Origin: Acidihalobacter yilgarnensis
GTDB lineage: Bacteria; Pseudomonadota; Gammaproteobacteria; DSM-5130; Acidihalobacteraceae
DNA: 64,000 bases
NCBI RefSeq assembly: GCF_001753245.1
Contig: NZ_CP017415.1
Coordinates: 1,392,501-1,456,500, forward strand
Reading direction: 5' to 3'
Below the pieces are notes generated by a model, which was not told the origin of the DNA, made no database searches, and saw only the letters and a program-made list of their open reading frames with translations. This document shows, piece after piece, positions 28,652 to 37,818 of this stretch. The position numbers and the translations under genes were made by a program. Each line of letters opens with the position of its first letter. Within the stretch, counting starts at the first letter, position 1.

Positions 28652-29898
28652 GTGGTGGCCTCCGCGAGCAGCAATGAGCGTACTTCCTTGGCGGTTTCCC
28701 AACATTCGAAGCGACCTTCGATGCTGTTACGTGCCGCCAAGGCGATACGCTGGCGCATTTCCGGTTGCTCAAGCAGGCGTTGCAGCGCATCTGCCATGGC
28801 GACTGGATCGCGTGGCGACACCAAAATGCCGTTGCGGCCATGGTCGACTAGTTCGGGAATGCCGGAAACCTGGGTCGACACGACCGCAAGGCCGGTGGCC
28901 ATGGCTTCGACGATGACGTTCGGGATGCCGTCGCGATCGCCGTCATCGGTGACGTGGCAGGCGAGGGCGAACATCGTGGCCTCTCCGTACAGCCGGGTCA
29001 GGCGGTCGTGCGCCATGGCGCCGAGGAATTGCACTTCAGCGCCAAGATTGAGCTCGCCGACATGGCGTTCGAGATCGCCTCGCAAGGGACCTTCACCCAC
29101 GATCGCACAACGGAAGGGCACACCGCGGTCATGCAGCAGTCGACAGGCCTCGATCAGGTCGGACATGCCTTTTTTGGGGACCAGACGTCCGACCGAGAGA
29201 ATCAGCGGCAGACCGGCATCCGGGTCGATGGGGGCTGCCGGCGGGAAGGCCGAGAGATCGATGCCGTGGTAGACCAGATGGACCTTGGCGTGGTCTTCCG
29301 GGGGCAGGAAGCCGCGTAGGTAATCGACATTGTGCTGCGTGCAGGTCAGCACGAAGCTCGCGGAGCGTACCCGGCGGCTGATCACCCGCGCCGGGGACAG
29401 ATAGAGATCCTTGGCATGGGTCGTGAAGCTGTAAGTGATGCCACACATCACGGCCGCCAGTCGCGCGACCGTGGCCGGGGCATTGGCGAAGTGGGCATGC
29501 AAGTGGCGGATGCCTTGTTTGCGACTGTGATGCGCAACGAATCCGGCGCGTAGGAACTGTTTGCTGACGCTGATCGGGTGCCGTGTGCGTATCGCCCACC
29601 AAGTGGCCAGCCCGAGCGCATGCAGGTATCGGCCCGGTGCGGCGAAGGCGGTGGCCAAGTGCGCGCCAGCCACCGTCAGTGTCTTGCGCAGCCAGGTCGC
29701 GGGGAGGTAATGCACCGGCGAACGCACTTCGTTGACGGTCGGGTGGTAATGGGTTTCCTCCGGGCGCAGCAGGGAAAACAGCGTCAGCTTCGTGCCCAGG
29801 CGTTCCAATGCCCTGATTTCATTCAGGATGAAGGTCTCTGATAGACGAGGATAGCGTTTGAGGATGTAACCGATGGGTTTGTCGGCGCTGGGAAACAT
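28648..29898 (-). CDS. Glycosyltransferase family 4 protein, colanic-acid type
   Basis: A 416-residue GT-B enzyme: IGYILKRYPRLSETFILNEI is typical of WcaL/AmsK-like enzymes, HLHAHFANAPATVARLAA and TTHAKDLY follow, LILSVGRLVPKKGMSDLIEA is the donor domain and GIPNVIVEAMATGLAVVST the EX7E motif. It is the first gene of the minus-strand operon that runs to about 19.8 kb. The 190 bases upstream (29899-30091) should hold the operon promoter; no clear motif was identified. Confidence 0.88.
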   Translation of the reverse strand: MFPSADKPIGYILKRYPRLSETFILNEIRALERLGTKLTLFSLLRPEETHYHPTVNEVRSPVHYLPATWLRKTLTVAGAHLATAFAAPGRYLHALGLATWWAIRTRHPISVSKQFLRAGFVAHHSRKQGIRHLHAHFANAPATVARLAAVMCGITYSFTTHAKDLYLSPARVISRRVRSASFVLTCTQHNVDYLRGFLPPEDHAKVHLVYHGIDLSAFPPAAPIDPDAGLPLILSVGRLVPKKGMSDLIEACRLLHDRGVPFRCAIVGEGPLRGDLERHVGELNLGAEVQFLGAMAHDRLTRLYGEATMFALACHVTDDGDRDGIPNVIVEAMATGLAVVSTQVSGIPELVDHGRNGILVSPRDPVAMADALQRLLEQPEMRQRIALAARNSIEGRFECWETAKEVRSLLLAEATT

Positions 29899-30091
29899 GT
29901 GTCACTCCCGAAGTGATTGGTGTTCTGGTCTTAAGCCGTGTCGCCATCTGCTGGTGCGATTGGCGGCGAATTCTTGTCGAACGGCACGTGGCCGATCATT
30001 GATCTTAATCACGTCAACGCGGATCAATAGGTTCCATGTTTTTTGTATCAGCTATGTTTCAGTGTGACTTAATGGGTGGCAAGGGGCTTTC

Positions 30092-30442
30092 ATGACACCG
30101 AATACCGAGACCGATACCGAACAGGTAGATCCTTGCGATCTACTCAGTCAACACAAAATCGAAGAATTCAATGCCTACCGCGCTGCGGGCAAACCCTGCC
30201 GCGTGGCGGGAAAGGATCTGCATGCCATGGATTTACGCAAGGTGGATGTCAGCGGTGTGGATTTCAGCGGCTGTCTGCTCGATCGCGCCAACCTCTGTGG
30301 CCTGGATCTGCGCAGCTGCACGCTGGATGGGGCCACGTTGCGTGATGCGCTGATCGAGCGGACCTATTTCCCAGCTTCGTTGGATGCCGCCGAGATCGAG
30401 CTTTCGCTGAAATACGGTACGCGCCTGCGTGCCCGACCCTAG
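30092..30442 (+). CDS. Pentapeptide-repeat protein
   Basis: A 116-residue cytoplasmic protein. Residues 38-80 hold about eight consecutive pentapeptide repeats of the A(D/N)LxX type (GKDLHAMDLRKVDVSGVDFS, GCLLDRANLCGLDLRSCTLD) that would form a short right-handed beta-helix. An N-terminal helix (CDLLSQHKIEEFNAYRAAGK) and a C-terminal helix flank it. Repeat proteins of this kind serve as scaffolds or DNA mimics; nothing here points to one partner. It is divergent from the polysaccharide operon. Confidence 0.75.
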   Translation: MTPNTETDTEQVDPCDLLSQHKIEEFNAYRAAGKPCRVAGKDLHAMDLRKVDVSGVDFSGCLLDRANLCGLDLRSCTLDGATLRDALIERTYFPASLDAAEIELSLKYGTRLRARP

Positions 30443-30515
30443 CGGTTGCTCGCCACGGCGCGCGCGTCCACGCACGAATGCGGCATAATCTCCGCTTTGG
30501 CTGCGGACGCGTCGC

Positions 30516-31583
30516 ATGAGTCGATTCTGGAGTGAACTGGTCGGGGCACTGACGCCCTATACCCCCGGCGAGCAGCCGCTGATCGAGCAGCTCGTCAAGC
30601 TCAACACCAATGAAAATCCCTATCCGCCGTCGCCCGCTGTACTGGACGCGATTCGCGGGCAGACGGGCGCAAGCCTACGGCTTTACCCGGACCCGGAAGC
30701 GTCTTCACTGAAGGCCGCCATTGCGACGGTGTTTGGCCTGGATGCCGCCTCGGTATTCGTCGGCAATGGCTCCGACGAGGTGTTGGCGCATACCTTCTGC
30801 GCGCTGCTCAAGCACGAAAGGCCGATCTTGTTTCCGGATGTGACCTACAGCTTTTATCCGGTCTATTGCGGACTTTATGGTGTGGCCTATCGCAACGTGC
30901 CGTTGGATGAGACGTTAAGCATCAACCCGGAGAATTATGCGGCTGACAATGGCGGCATCATTTTCCCCAATCCGAACGCCCCGACCGGTCGCCTGCTGCC
31001 ATTGGCGGCAGTACGCCGCATCCTCGACCTGAATCCCGATTCTGTGGTGGTGGTGGACGAGGCCTATATCGACTTTGGCGGCGAATCGGCTGCCAAGCTG
31101 GTGCCCGATTATCCGAATCTGCTGGTAATCCAGACGCTCTCCAAGTCGCGCTCCCTAGCGGGGCTGCGGGTGGGCTTCGCACTGGGACAGCCTCATCTGA
31201 TCGAAGGGCTGGAGCGGGTCAAGAACAGCTTTAATTCATACCCGCTCGGACGACTCGCGATTGCCGGTGCGGTGGCGGCCATCGAGGACGAGGCTTACTT
31301 CGAACGCATCCGCCGTGCGGTGATCGCCAGCCGTGAACTCTTGATTGCCGGGCTTGCGTCGCTGGGTTTCGAGGTATTGCCTTCGGCGGCGAATTTCGTG
31401 TTTGCGCGGCACCCCGAACGACGTGGCGGCGAACTCGCTGCGGCGTTGCGGGCACGGCGAGTGCTGGTCAGGCACTTCCGCCTGCCGCGTATCGAGGATT
31501 ATCTGCGCATTACCGTGGGTACCGACGAGCAATGCGACACGCTGCTGCAAGCCCTTGCCGCAATCCTCGCCATTCCGGCGTAG
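30516..31583 (+). CDS. hisC: Histidinol-phosphate aminotransferase
   Basis: A 355-residue class II aminotransferase that makes histidinol phosphate in histidine synthesis. [69 protein letters not shown] and the cofactor-lysine site [19 protein letters not shown] are all present. It stands apart from other his genes, 73 bases after the pentapeptide gene on the same strand. Confidence 0.92.
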   Translation: MSRFWSELVGALTPYTPGEQPLIEQLVKLNTNENPYPPSPAVLDAIRGQTGASLRLYPDPEASSLKAAIATVFGLDAASVFVGNGSDEVLAHTFCALLKHERPILFPDVTYSFYPVYCGLYGVAYRNVPLDETLSINPENYAADNGGIIFPNPNAPTGRLLPLAAVRRILDLNPDSVVVVDEAYIDFGGESAAKLVPDYPNLLVIQTLSKSRSLAGLRVGFALGQPHLIEGLERVKNSFNSYPLGRLAIAGAVAAIEDEAYFERIRRAVIASRELLIAGLASLGFEVLPSAANFVFARHPERRGGELAAALRARRVLVRHFRLPRIEDYLRITVGTDEQCDTLLQALAAILAIPA

Positions 31584-31864
31584 CGAACGGGATCGGTACG
31601 CTCTACCCGCAAGTCTGTAGACGTCCTAGCTGTGTCGATATAAATCCTTGATGTCGCTATCGGAAATTTGTGGGCTGCGAGGTGCAACCCATCATCCGGC
31701 TTTATCGTTTAAAGGGTCGTGGCCGGATTTAGGAGCAGTCCGCTGGCCGGGCGGGTGGTGACGCTCGTCCGGCGCGGGTGAACCTCGTGCTCCGTTACCG
31801 GTCCATTGCATGCCCGAACCTGGGCATCTTGATCCTTTCAACCGATTCTTGAGGAGTCCGTAAT

Positions 31865-32434
31865 ATGACGAGCATTCGATCCTATATGGCCGCATGCATG
31901 CTGCTGGCGTTGCCCGTGTCGGCGCTGGCGATGCCGGCGCCGTATGCCGGGGAAACGCCGTGGACTGGCGCCTACATCGGCGCGCACGCGGGCATTAACC
32001 AGTCGAGCGCGTCCGGTCTCAACACCGAAAATTCGCTGGCCGCTGGCGTTTCCGGCGGCTATCGCCTGGCGCTGGCCAATCCCACCGCGTCGCCGATCAT
32101 CATCGGCGGTGATGTCTTTGCCGACCTCAATGCGCAGGCCACGCACAACGCGAATGTCAGCTATGGCTCCAACGTGGTCGGCGTCGACCTGATGGCGGGT
32201 TATCCGCTGGGCGATAATCAGGCGCTGCTGCCTTATGTCAAAGTCGGCCTGGGCAATCTGCAGGCGACGGGCGATCTCGGCGGCAACGACATCGGCGGTC
32301 GGCTGGGTATCGGGCTGAAATATCATCTGCGTCCGCGTCTCTCGATCGGCGCGCAGTGGATGTCGCAGGATGCCAACAACATCAACAACGACAACTTCAC
32401 CGTCGGCGTCGATTACACCCTGCCGATGGGCTGA
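31865..32434 (+). CDS. Outer-membrane beta-barrel protein
   Basis: A 189-residue exported protein with a signal peptide (SYMAACMLLALPVSALA, cleavage near residue 22). The mature part has eight likely amphipathic strands beginning WTGAYIGAHAGINQSSASG and ending FTVGVDYTLPMG, like the porin/OmpA-type small barrels. No peptidoglycan-binding domain is attached. The 281 bases before it contain no evident gene; GAGGAGT lies 4-6 bases before the ATG. Confidence 0.75.
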   Translation: MTSIRSYMAACMLLALPVSALAMPAPYAGETPWTGAYIGAHAGINQSSASGLNTENSLAAGVSGGYRLALANPTASPIIIGGDVFADLNAQATHNANVSYGSNVVGVDLMAGYPLGDNQALLPYVKVGLGNLQATGDLGGNDIGGRLGIGLKYHLRPRLSIGAQWMSQDANNINNDNFTVGVDYTLPMG

Positions 32435-32466
32435 GCCAGCTGCGAGTGTGGTCGGTGGGTGCCGCT

Positions 32467-32859
32467 TCAGCGACGCCATGGCCACAGGCGGCCCCAGAAG
32501 CCGCCGGGCGGCGTAGGTTTGGGCACGTCGGCCGGCGGCTTCGCCGTTTCCGCTCGCTGATGTGTACGTAGACGAACGATGGTCGCGCCCCAGCCGCTGC
32601 GGTCGGTGGCTGGGCCGTAGGCGATCACGTTCGGGTCGTGCGCCAGGATGTCATGGACCACGGCACGCAGCACACCTTTACCCTTGCCATGGACGATGCG
32701 AATCTCATGGATGTCGCGTCGGTGGCATTCGCGTAGGTATTCGCGCACGAGATCGGGTACCTCGCGTGGGTGGAAATGATGCAGATCGAGAATCCCGTTG
32801 ATATCGAGTGCGACCACAGCCGTTTCCGCTGGACGACGAGGCGGTCGACTGCGGCTCAT
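32467..32859 (-). CDS. Smr domain protein
   Basis: A 130-residue protein whose residues 20-100 form a Small MutS-related domain: ILDLHHFHPREVPDLVREYL holds the DLH motif and IRIVHGKGKGVLRAVVHDIL the HGxG motif, both characteristic of nucleic-acid nicking or binding. The C-terminus is a short proline-rich, tryptophan-containing tail (PPGGFWGRLWPWRR). Convergent with the outer-membrane gene. Confidence 0.85.
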   Translation of the reverse strand: MSRSRPPRRPAETAVVALDINGILDLHHFHPREVPDLVREYLRECHRRDIHEIRIVHGKGKGVLRAVVHDILAHDPNVIAYGPATDRSGWGATIVRLRTHQRAETAKPPADVPKPTPPGGFWGRLWPWRR

Positions 32860-32931
32860 GGTGCAAGCTCCATTCTGCTAGTCGAGTTCAGCAGGTTGGC
32901 GGTATCTCACCATGGCAATGAGGCGGGCTGC

Positions 32932-33597
32932 CTAGTTACGCCGCCCCATCTGGGTCATGCCGAGAATTTGTAGCAGGGCCATGAAAATGTTTAGGACATC
33001 GAGGTAAAGCGACACGGCGAGCAGAATCGGGTCCGCCACGCCGCGCTGATGGATCAGCCGGCTGGTGTCGAATAGGACCAGACCGGAAAAAACGAGGAGG
33101 ACAACGCCTGCGACCACCAAGTGCAGCAATTCGATGTGCAGAAAGATGCCGGCGATACTGCCGATCACCGCGATGACGAGGCCAGTGAACAAGAAGCCGT
33201 GCAGGAAGTTGAAGTCACGGCGTGAGATCCAAGCATAGGCAGACAGTGCGGCGAAGTCGATGGCAGTGCCTGCGGCGGCCTGGCTTACCACTGCGGCGCC
33301 GCCTGGCGCGCGCAGGAATTCGGCGATCACCGGCCCCAGAGAAAAGCCCATCAATCCGGAGAATATGAACAGCAGCGCCAGGGACAGCGTTCGGTTGGCG
33401 CGCAGGAACTGGATGCCGAGTAGGGCGCCGAAGGCGAGAATCATCCATAACCAGGGATGTTCCCAGGCCAGCGGCGAACGCATGCCGACCTCCGCGGTTG
33501 CCGCGGTGACTGCCAGGCTGGCAGCGAGCAGGCCGTAGGTACGGGCGATGACCGACCCTGCGGCGAGGCTGCGTGTCGGAGCGGAATAAGCGGGCAT
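32932..33597 (-). CDS. Bax inhibitor-1/YccA family membrane protein
   Basis: A 221-residue protein with seven hydrophobic segments (for example LLAASLAVTAATAEVGM, LWMILAFGALLGIQFL and LLHLVVAGVVLLVFSGLVLF). VLFDTSRLIHQRGVADPI near the C-terminus matches the BI-1/YccA signature. The start at 33597 (MPAYSAPTRS) has GAGGA about 7 bases upstream and is preferred over an upstream in-frame codon. YccA-type proteins modulate FtsH or ion balance in the inner membrane. Confidence 0.87.
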   Translation of the reverse strand: MPAYSAPTRSLAAGSVIARTYGLLAASLAVTAATAEVGMRSPLAWEHPWLWMILAFGALLGIQFLRANRTLSLALLFIFSGLMGFSLGPVIAEFLRAPGGAAVVSQAAAGTAIDFAALSAYAWISRRDFNFLHGFLFTGLVIAVIGSIAGIFLHIELLHLVVAGVVLLVFSGLVLFDTSRLIHQRGVADPILLAVSLYLDVLNIFMALLQILGMTQMGRRN

Positions 33598-33708
33598 GGC
33601 ATGTCCTCGTGGCGAATTCAATGGATAGGGGTGGTTCGTGAACTGCGGTTCTCCCCAAACCCTTGGAGGACTTCGATGGGTAGTTGGTTCAATTCATTCT
33701 ACGCCGCC

Positions 33709-35118
33709 TCAGCCCGTTTGCTGTGGCAACGGTCGTGTGGTGCGCCAAGCCAGGATGGCGGCCGCGATCTGTATGCCGCCACCGAAGGCCATGGCGGTGC
33801 TCAACCCGTTGGCATTACTACCCATGATTGCGAAAAGACTGCCGAGGACGGCTACTCCCAGGGTGGCGCCGCTCATGCGGGCGACATTGACCAACGCGGC
33901 AGCACTGCCAGAACGTGCAGCCGAAACCGCACCCACCGCGACACCCATCAACGGGCCGGTGGCCAATCCCATGCCGATACCCGTCAGGATGAGCGCGACC
34001 TCGGCGGCGATCATCGATTCATCGTGCGCAGTGACGGCAAGCAGTAACAGGCCGCATCCGATGAGACCCACACCACTGCTGGTGACCGGGCGGTTGCCCA
34101 GCCGTTCAGTCAGCCAGCCGGAAAAAGGCGAAACCAGCACAAAAATGAGCGCCATCGGAATCAAGGCAATCCCCGCGCCGGCTGGCCCCAGGAGTCCTTC
34201 TTTTTGCCAACTCAGTGGGAGAAGAAAGAGCACGCCGTACATGCCAAAGGTCATGGCCGCCGTGGCAATCATGGCACCATTGAAGACAGGCGATGTGAAC
34301 AGCGCCAGCGGCACCAGCGCCTGCTCGCCTCGGCGCGATTCCTGGCGGATGAAAAATGCGATGGCAATCGCTGTGATGGCAAGGCTGAAGGCCGCGAGAG
34401 AGGGGGCGTTCTGAAATTCGATGCCGGCAGTTGCCAGTGCTGCCAGTGCGATTGCCCCGGAAAGCTGTCCACCAGCGTCGAAGTGTCGCCCGCCGGGATG
34501 AGATGATTCCGGGATGCTGAAGACGGCCAGAACCAACGTGATGAGCCCGATGGGCACCACCAGCAGAAATATGCTGCGCCAACCAAACGAGTGAATCATC
34601 TCGCCGCCGAGGCTGGGCCCGATAGCCAGGGCCAAACCATTGCAGGCGGCCCAGATGCCCAATGCCCTTCCACGGGCGTGGGGGTCCGGCCAGCAAACGC
34701 GAATGATTGCCAGCGAAGCAGGTAGCAGCAGGGCGGCACCGAGTCCGGCCGCCACGCGACCGAAAAGCAGGATGGACATGCTGGTAGCGCCCGCGCAGAT
34801 CAGCGAAGCGAGGATGAAAACCGCAGCGCCGGTCATGAACAGACGCCGTCTTCCATAAAGATCGGCGAGCAATCCACCAGTCAGTAGCAAGGCTGCGTAG
34901 GTCAGGTTATAACCATCCACGGTCCATTGAAGCAGCGATACATCGGTGTGGAAATATTGCCCGATCGAGTGCAATGCGAGGTTCACCACCGAGGTGTCGA
35001 TCTGCGCGATCAGTACGGCGAGACAGAGCGTCAGTAATGTCATCGGCGGTGGGCGTGGTTCGGCGCGGTGGCTAGGAGGTTGGAATCGGACATTTGGATA
35101 TCGTTCGGTATCGGGCAT
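33709..35118 (-). CDS. MFS drug-resistance transporter, DHA2 (EmrB/QacA) type
   Basis: A 469-residue inner-membrane transporter with about fourteen hydrophobic segments. LQWTVDGYNLTYAALLLTGG and LADLYGRRRLFMTGAAVFIL are the motif A region, and AAGLGAALLLPASLAII the motif C region, of DHA2 exporters. Proton-driven efflux of a toxic compound is expected. It is divergent from an ArsR-type regulator across a 94-base gap holding a perfect palindrome, so its expression is probably controlled by that regulator. Confidence 0.87.
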   Translation of the reverse strand: MPDTERYPNVRFQPPSHRAEPRPPPMTLLTLCLAVLIAQIDTSVVNLALHSIGQYFHTDVSLLQWTVDGYNLTYAALLLTGGLLADLYGRRRLFMTGAAVFILASLICAGATSMSILLFGRVAAGLGAALLLPASLAIIRVCWPDPHARGRALGIWAACNGLALAIGPSLGGEMIHSFGWRSIFLLVVPIGLITLVLAVFSIPESSHPGGRHFDAGGQLSGAIALAALATAGIEFQNAPSLAAFSLAITAIAIAFFIRQESRRGEQALVPLALFTSPVFNGAMIATAAMTFGMYGVLFLLPLSWQKEGLLGPAGAGIALIPMALIFVLVSPFSGWLTERLGNRPVTSSGVGLIGCGLLLLAVTAHDESMIAAEVALILTGIGMGLATGPLMGVAVGAVSAARSGSAAALVNVARMSGATLGVAVLGSLFAIMGSNANGLSTAMAFGGGIQIAAAILAWRTTRPLPQQTG

Positions 35119-35138
35119 GTGAGTTTAGTGATGTTCCA

Positions 35139-35176
35139 GTTATTGATGCTTCGGTCCGGACCGAAGCATCAATAAC
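35139..35176. promoter_or_regulatory. 38-bp perfect palindrome, probable ArsR operator
   Basis: The left half-site GTTATTGATGCTTCGGTCC is followed directly by its exact complement, with TCCGGA at the centre. It occupies the middle of the 94-base gap between the divergent MFS transporter and ArsR-family regulator genes, the expected place for a shared operator. Its length and perfection are unusual; the half-site ATTGATGCTTCGG may be repeated to seat two dimers. Confidence 0.72.
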
Positions 35177-35212
35177 CTCGAATGGCCTAAAATCGGCTCG
35201 AAATGGGAGAGC

Positions 35213-35935
35213 GTGATGGATTGTGAATCGAATATCGCGGCCGTGGCGTCGCTGATGGCCGACCCGACACGTGCCGTCATGTTGGTGGCGTTGCTTGATG
35301 GCCGCGCATTGCCTGCTGGTGAGCTGGCCTATGCGGCGGGCGTGACCGCACAGACAGCGAGTACCCATCTGGCCAAATTGCTCGATGGCGGTGTACTTGA
35401 GGTGGAGCGAGAGGGGCGGCATCGATATTACCGTCTGGCCGGCGCCCCAATCGCCGAGGTGCTTGAGCAGCTCGCGGCCATCGGTCGCCCGTGCGAGGTG
35501 CGTCGAAGACCCTTAAACGCGAATGCCAGCGCGCTGCAATTCGCCCGTTGCTGCTACAACCACCTTGCCGGTGCGTTGGGCGTGTCGCTCGCGCAGGGCT
35601 TAATGAAAAAGGGTTTGATAACGCCTGGCACCGACAAACGAATTCTCGTGACCGAGACCGGTGTCGCCGGCTTTGCGGCAATCGGGTTGGATGTCACCGC
35701 ACTCAGGCCCACGCGGCTGGGGATTGCGCGGCAGTGTCTGGATTGGACCGAGCGTCGTCATCACCTGGCTGGCCCGCTCGGCATCGAATTGTTGAATATC
35801 CTGTGCGTGAATGGCTGGCTTCGACGGTCGAAATCTTCCCGTGCCGTCAGCCTGACAGCGGCGGGCCGCTACGAATTACGCCGCCGCTTTGATGTGGATA
35901 CGAGCCAACACGGCGCGGTGCAAACATCACGCTGA
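35213..35935 (+). CDS. ArsR-family winged-helix regulator
   Basis: A 240-residue regulator. Residues 8-90 form an ArsR-type winged helix: VASLMADPTRAVMLVALLDG, LAYAAGVTAQTASTHLAKLL (recognition helix), VEREGRHRYYRLAG (wing). The C-terminal 130 residues form a second domain with several cysteines (ARCCYNHLAG, RQCLDW, ILCVNGW) as in the longer ArsR proteins paired with MFS exporters. It is divergent from the efflux pump, and the palindrome at 35139 lies between. Derepression by the pump substrate is the likely mode. Confidence 0.87.
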   Translation: MMDCESNIAAVASLMADPTRAVMLVALLDGRALPAGELAYAAGVTAQTASTHLAKLLDGGVLEVEREGRHRYYRLAGAPIAEVLEQLAAIGRPCEVRRRPLNANASALQFARCCYNHLAGALGVSLAQGLMKKGLITPGTDKRILVTETGVAGFAAIGLDVTALRPTRLGIARQCLDWTERRHHLAGPLGIELLNILCVNGWLRRSKSSRAVSLTAAGRYELRRRFDVDTSQHGAVQTSR

Positions 35936-36292
35936 CAGCGCGGGGCAGCATGACATGGCATTTTATGCGCAGTTTATGCACAGGCACCAGATGATGTGCT
36001 GTCGAGGAAAGGTTAATAACAAATAATCAATAAAAACAGAATGTTACGACATATCAGTAAATTCGAAATATGTCGTAATTCATTGATTATTAAATCATTT
36101 ATTAGTATTGGTGCCGGGAGCGGGCACCATCTATCATTTCCCGCTTTTCTACACTTTAACCCGCTTTTATACACAAATAGCTGAATAATAACGGTAAAGT
36201 GGGCGTGCATACGGGGCAGTGATTTACACAATTCCACACTTTAACCCGCTTTGTTACACTTCGGATTACGCCAAAATTACGCCAGGCAGGAC
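35936..36292. other. AT-rich spacer with 17-bp direct repeats before the integrase
   Basis: No gene is seen in these 357 bases. ACACTTTAACCCGCTTT occurs at 36151-36167 and again at 36236-36252, and a partial copy (CCCGCTTTTCTACAC) precedes the first. A short dyad, GGTGCCGGGAGCGGGCACC, lies near 36110. The base composition drops sharply compared with the left flank. The position suggests the left boundary of the accessory region, with arm-type integrase sites or regulatory sites. Confidence 0.45.
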
Positions 36293-37297
36293 ATGGCCAC
36301 GATCCGAAAACGCGGGAACGGATGGAGAGCAGAGGTCTATCGCAACGGCAGACGCCGGTCGAAGACCTTTCACACCAAAGCTCAGGCGCAGTCCTGGGCT
36401 CTGCAGGTCGAGGTCGAACTCGACGACCTACAGATGGGCCGGATTCCAGCCGACAAATCAGTCCGAGACCTGTTGCAGCGCTACCTGCGTGAGGTGTCGC
36501 CCGGCAAGCGGGGCGAGCGTTGGGAACGGCTGCGTCTGGAAGCCCTCTGTCGGGATGACCCACTTGCCACCGTGCCGCTACGCGAACTTTCCGCACAAAC
36601 CATCTCGAGCTGGCGCGACCGCCGGCTTCGGCAGGTCTCGCCGGCTACCGTGCTGCGCGAATGGAATCTGTTGAGCAACGCCTTCAACATCGGCCTGCGA
36701 GAATGGGGTTGGGTAGCGGAGAACCCGATGACACGGGTGCGCAAGCCGGCGACGCCGGCGGCGCGAGACAGGCGACTCACACAGGATGAAATCGACCAGT
36801 TGGTGATGGTGTCAGGCTACACGGATAAAAAGCCTCCAACGACACTCACAGCCCGCGTAGGTGCCACCATGCTGTTCGCCATCGAAACCGCCATGCGGGC
36901 CGGCGAAATCGCCAGCTTAACCTGGGCTCATGTCCATGCTGAACGACGTTATGTTCATCTCCCCATGACCAAGAACGGGAAGCCTCGCGACGTGCCGCTC
37001 TCGCGGCGTGCGCTCGATCTCATCGAGCGGATGAAGCCGCTAACGGGTGAGCACGAAAGCAACATTGTATTCGGCCTGTCACCCCGTCAAATCGATGCAC
37101 TGTTCCGTAAGATCAAGAAAAAGACGAGTATCGAAGATTTGCACTTTCACGACACCCGGCGCGAAGCATTATCCAGGCTGGCCATGAAGTTCGATGTCAT
37201 GGATCTGGCCAAGATATCGGGCCATCGGGACCTTCGCATCCTGCAGAATGTGTACTACGCGCCGAAGGTCGATGATCTTGTTAGCCGACTAGATTAA
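36293..37297 (+). CDS. Phage-type tyrosine integrase
   Basis: A 334-residue site-specific recombinase. The N-terminal part (ATIRKRGNGWRAEVYRNGRR) is an arm-binding domain, residues 55-150 a core-binding domain, and the catalytic domain shows the first arginine in IETAMRAGEIASL, HFHDTRREALSRLA, SGHRDLRILQ and the nucleophile tyrosine in NVYYAPK. It starts at ATG 36293. It borders the IS-rich region to the right and probably integrated the element of which parts remain. No flanking tRNA gene was found. Confidence 0.88.
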   Translation: MATIRKRGNGWRAEVYRNGRRRSKTFHTKAQAQSWALQVEVELDDLQMGRIPADKSVRDLLQRYLREVSPGKRGERWERLRLEALCRDDPLATVPLRELSAQTISSWRDRRLRQVSPATVLREWNLLSNAFNIGLREWGWVAENPMTRVRKPATPAARDRRLTQDEIDQLVMVSGYTDKKPPTTLTARVGATMLFAIETAMRAGEIASLTWAHVHAERRYVHLPMTKNGKPRDVPLSRRALDLIERMKPLTGEHESNIVFGLSPRQIDALFRKIKKKTSIEDLHFHDTRREALSRLAMKFDVMDLAKISGHRDLRILQNVYYAPKVDDLVSRLD

Positions 37298-37580
37298 TCG
37301 GGTATTCGTACATGGGCACCTCCGTTTTGCCAAGTACTCGGTAAATACCAACAGTGGTAAAGTTCATCGTGGACGTCGGTATCTGATAAGTCGGAAACAT
37401 GGCCTCTACTCTGGTGCAAGGTTTTGGTACATCGGTGCCAGGAAGAGATGGGGGCGTCCATGTCATTGATTTGGGTCGATTTGAGTGAGTGACCCGGGAG
37501 CCGGTAATGTTCTGTAAGTCTTAAATTTGAACATTATGTATATTTGTGGTTAACGGGTTGAGACTCAGCCTATGATAAGG

Positions 37581-37806
37581 CTATTCATCCACATGCAGCG
37601 CCGCGATCAACGGGCAGGCCACTTTCTCCTCGCCTTGGCGGCACTGCTCGAGCAGGTTTGCCAGCGTCGCTTCGACTCGGCGCAGATCCTGTATAGCCGT
37701 GCGCGTACGTCGTCCAAGGGTTGAGCCGCCAGTTCGGCCGCCGAATCGCATTGCATGCCTTCATCGAGTGGCAGCAGCTGAAGGATTTCGTCCAGGCAGA
37801 ATACAG
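37581..37806 (-). pseudogene. merR: C-terminal remnant of a MerR-type mercury regulator, frameshifted
   Basis: The minus-strand frame gives CLDEILQLLPLDEGMQCDSA and LAAQPLDDVRARL, then after a shift near 37690-37698 continues DLRRVEATLANLLEQCRQG, EEKVACPLIAALHVDE. The three mercury-binding cysteines of MerR (MQC, EQC and ACP, with nine residues between the last two) are all present. The N-terminal DNA-binding half is missing; the IS3 element abuts the break. No mer structural genes are in the window. Confidence 0.68.
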
Positions 37807-37818
37807 TGGACCCCTCCG

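Noticed and set aside
36172-36196. AAATAGCTGAATA, identical to 13 bases of the IS1595 terminus, upstream of the integrase
   Set aside because: Only 13 bases match, the rest of the 22-bp end is not conserved, and no second end or transposase lies nearby; probably chance or a decayed end.
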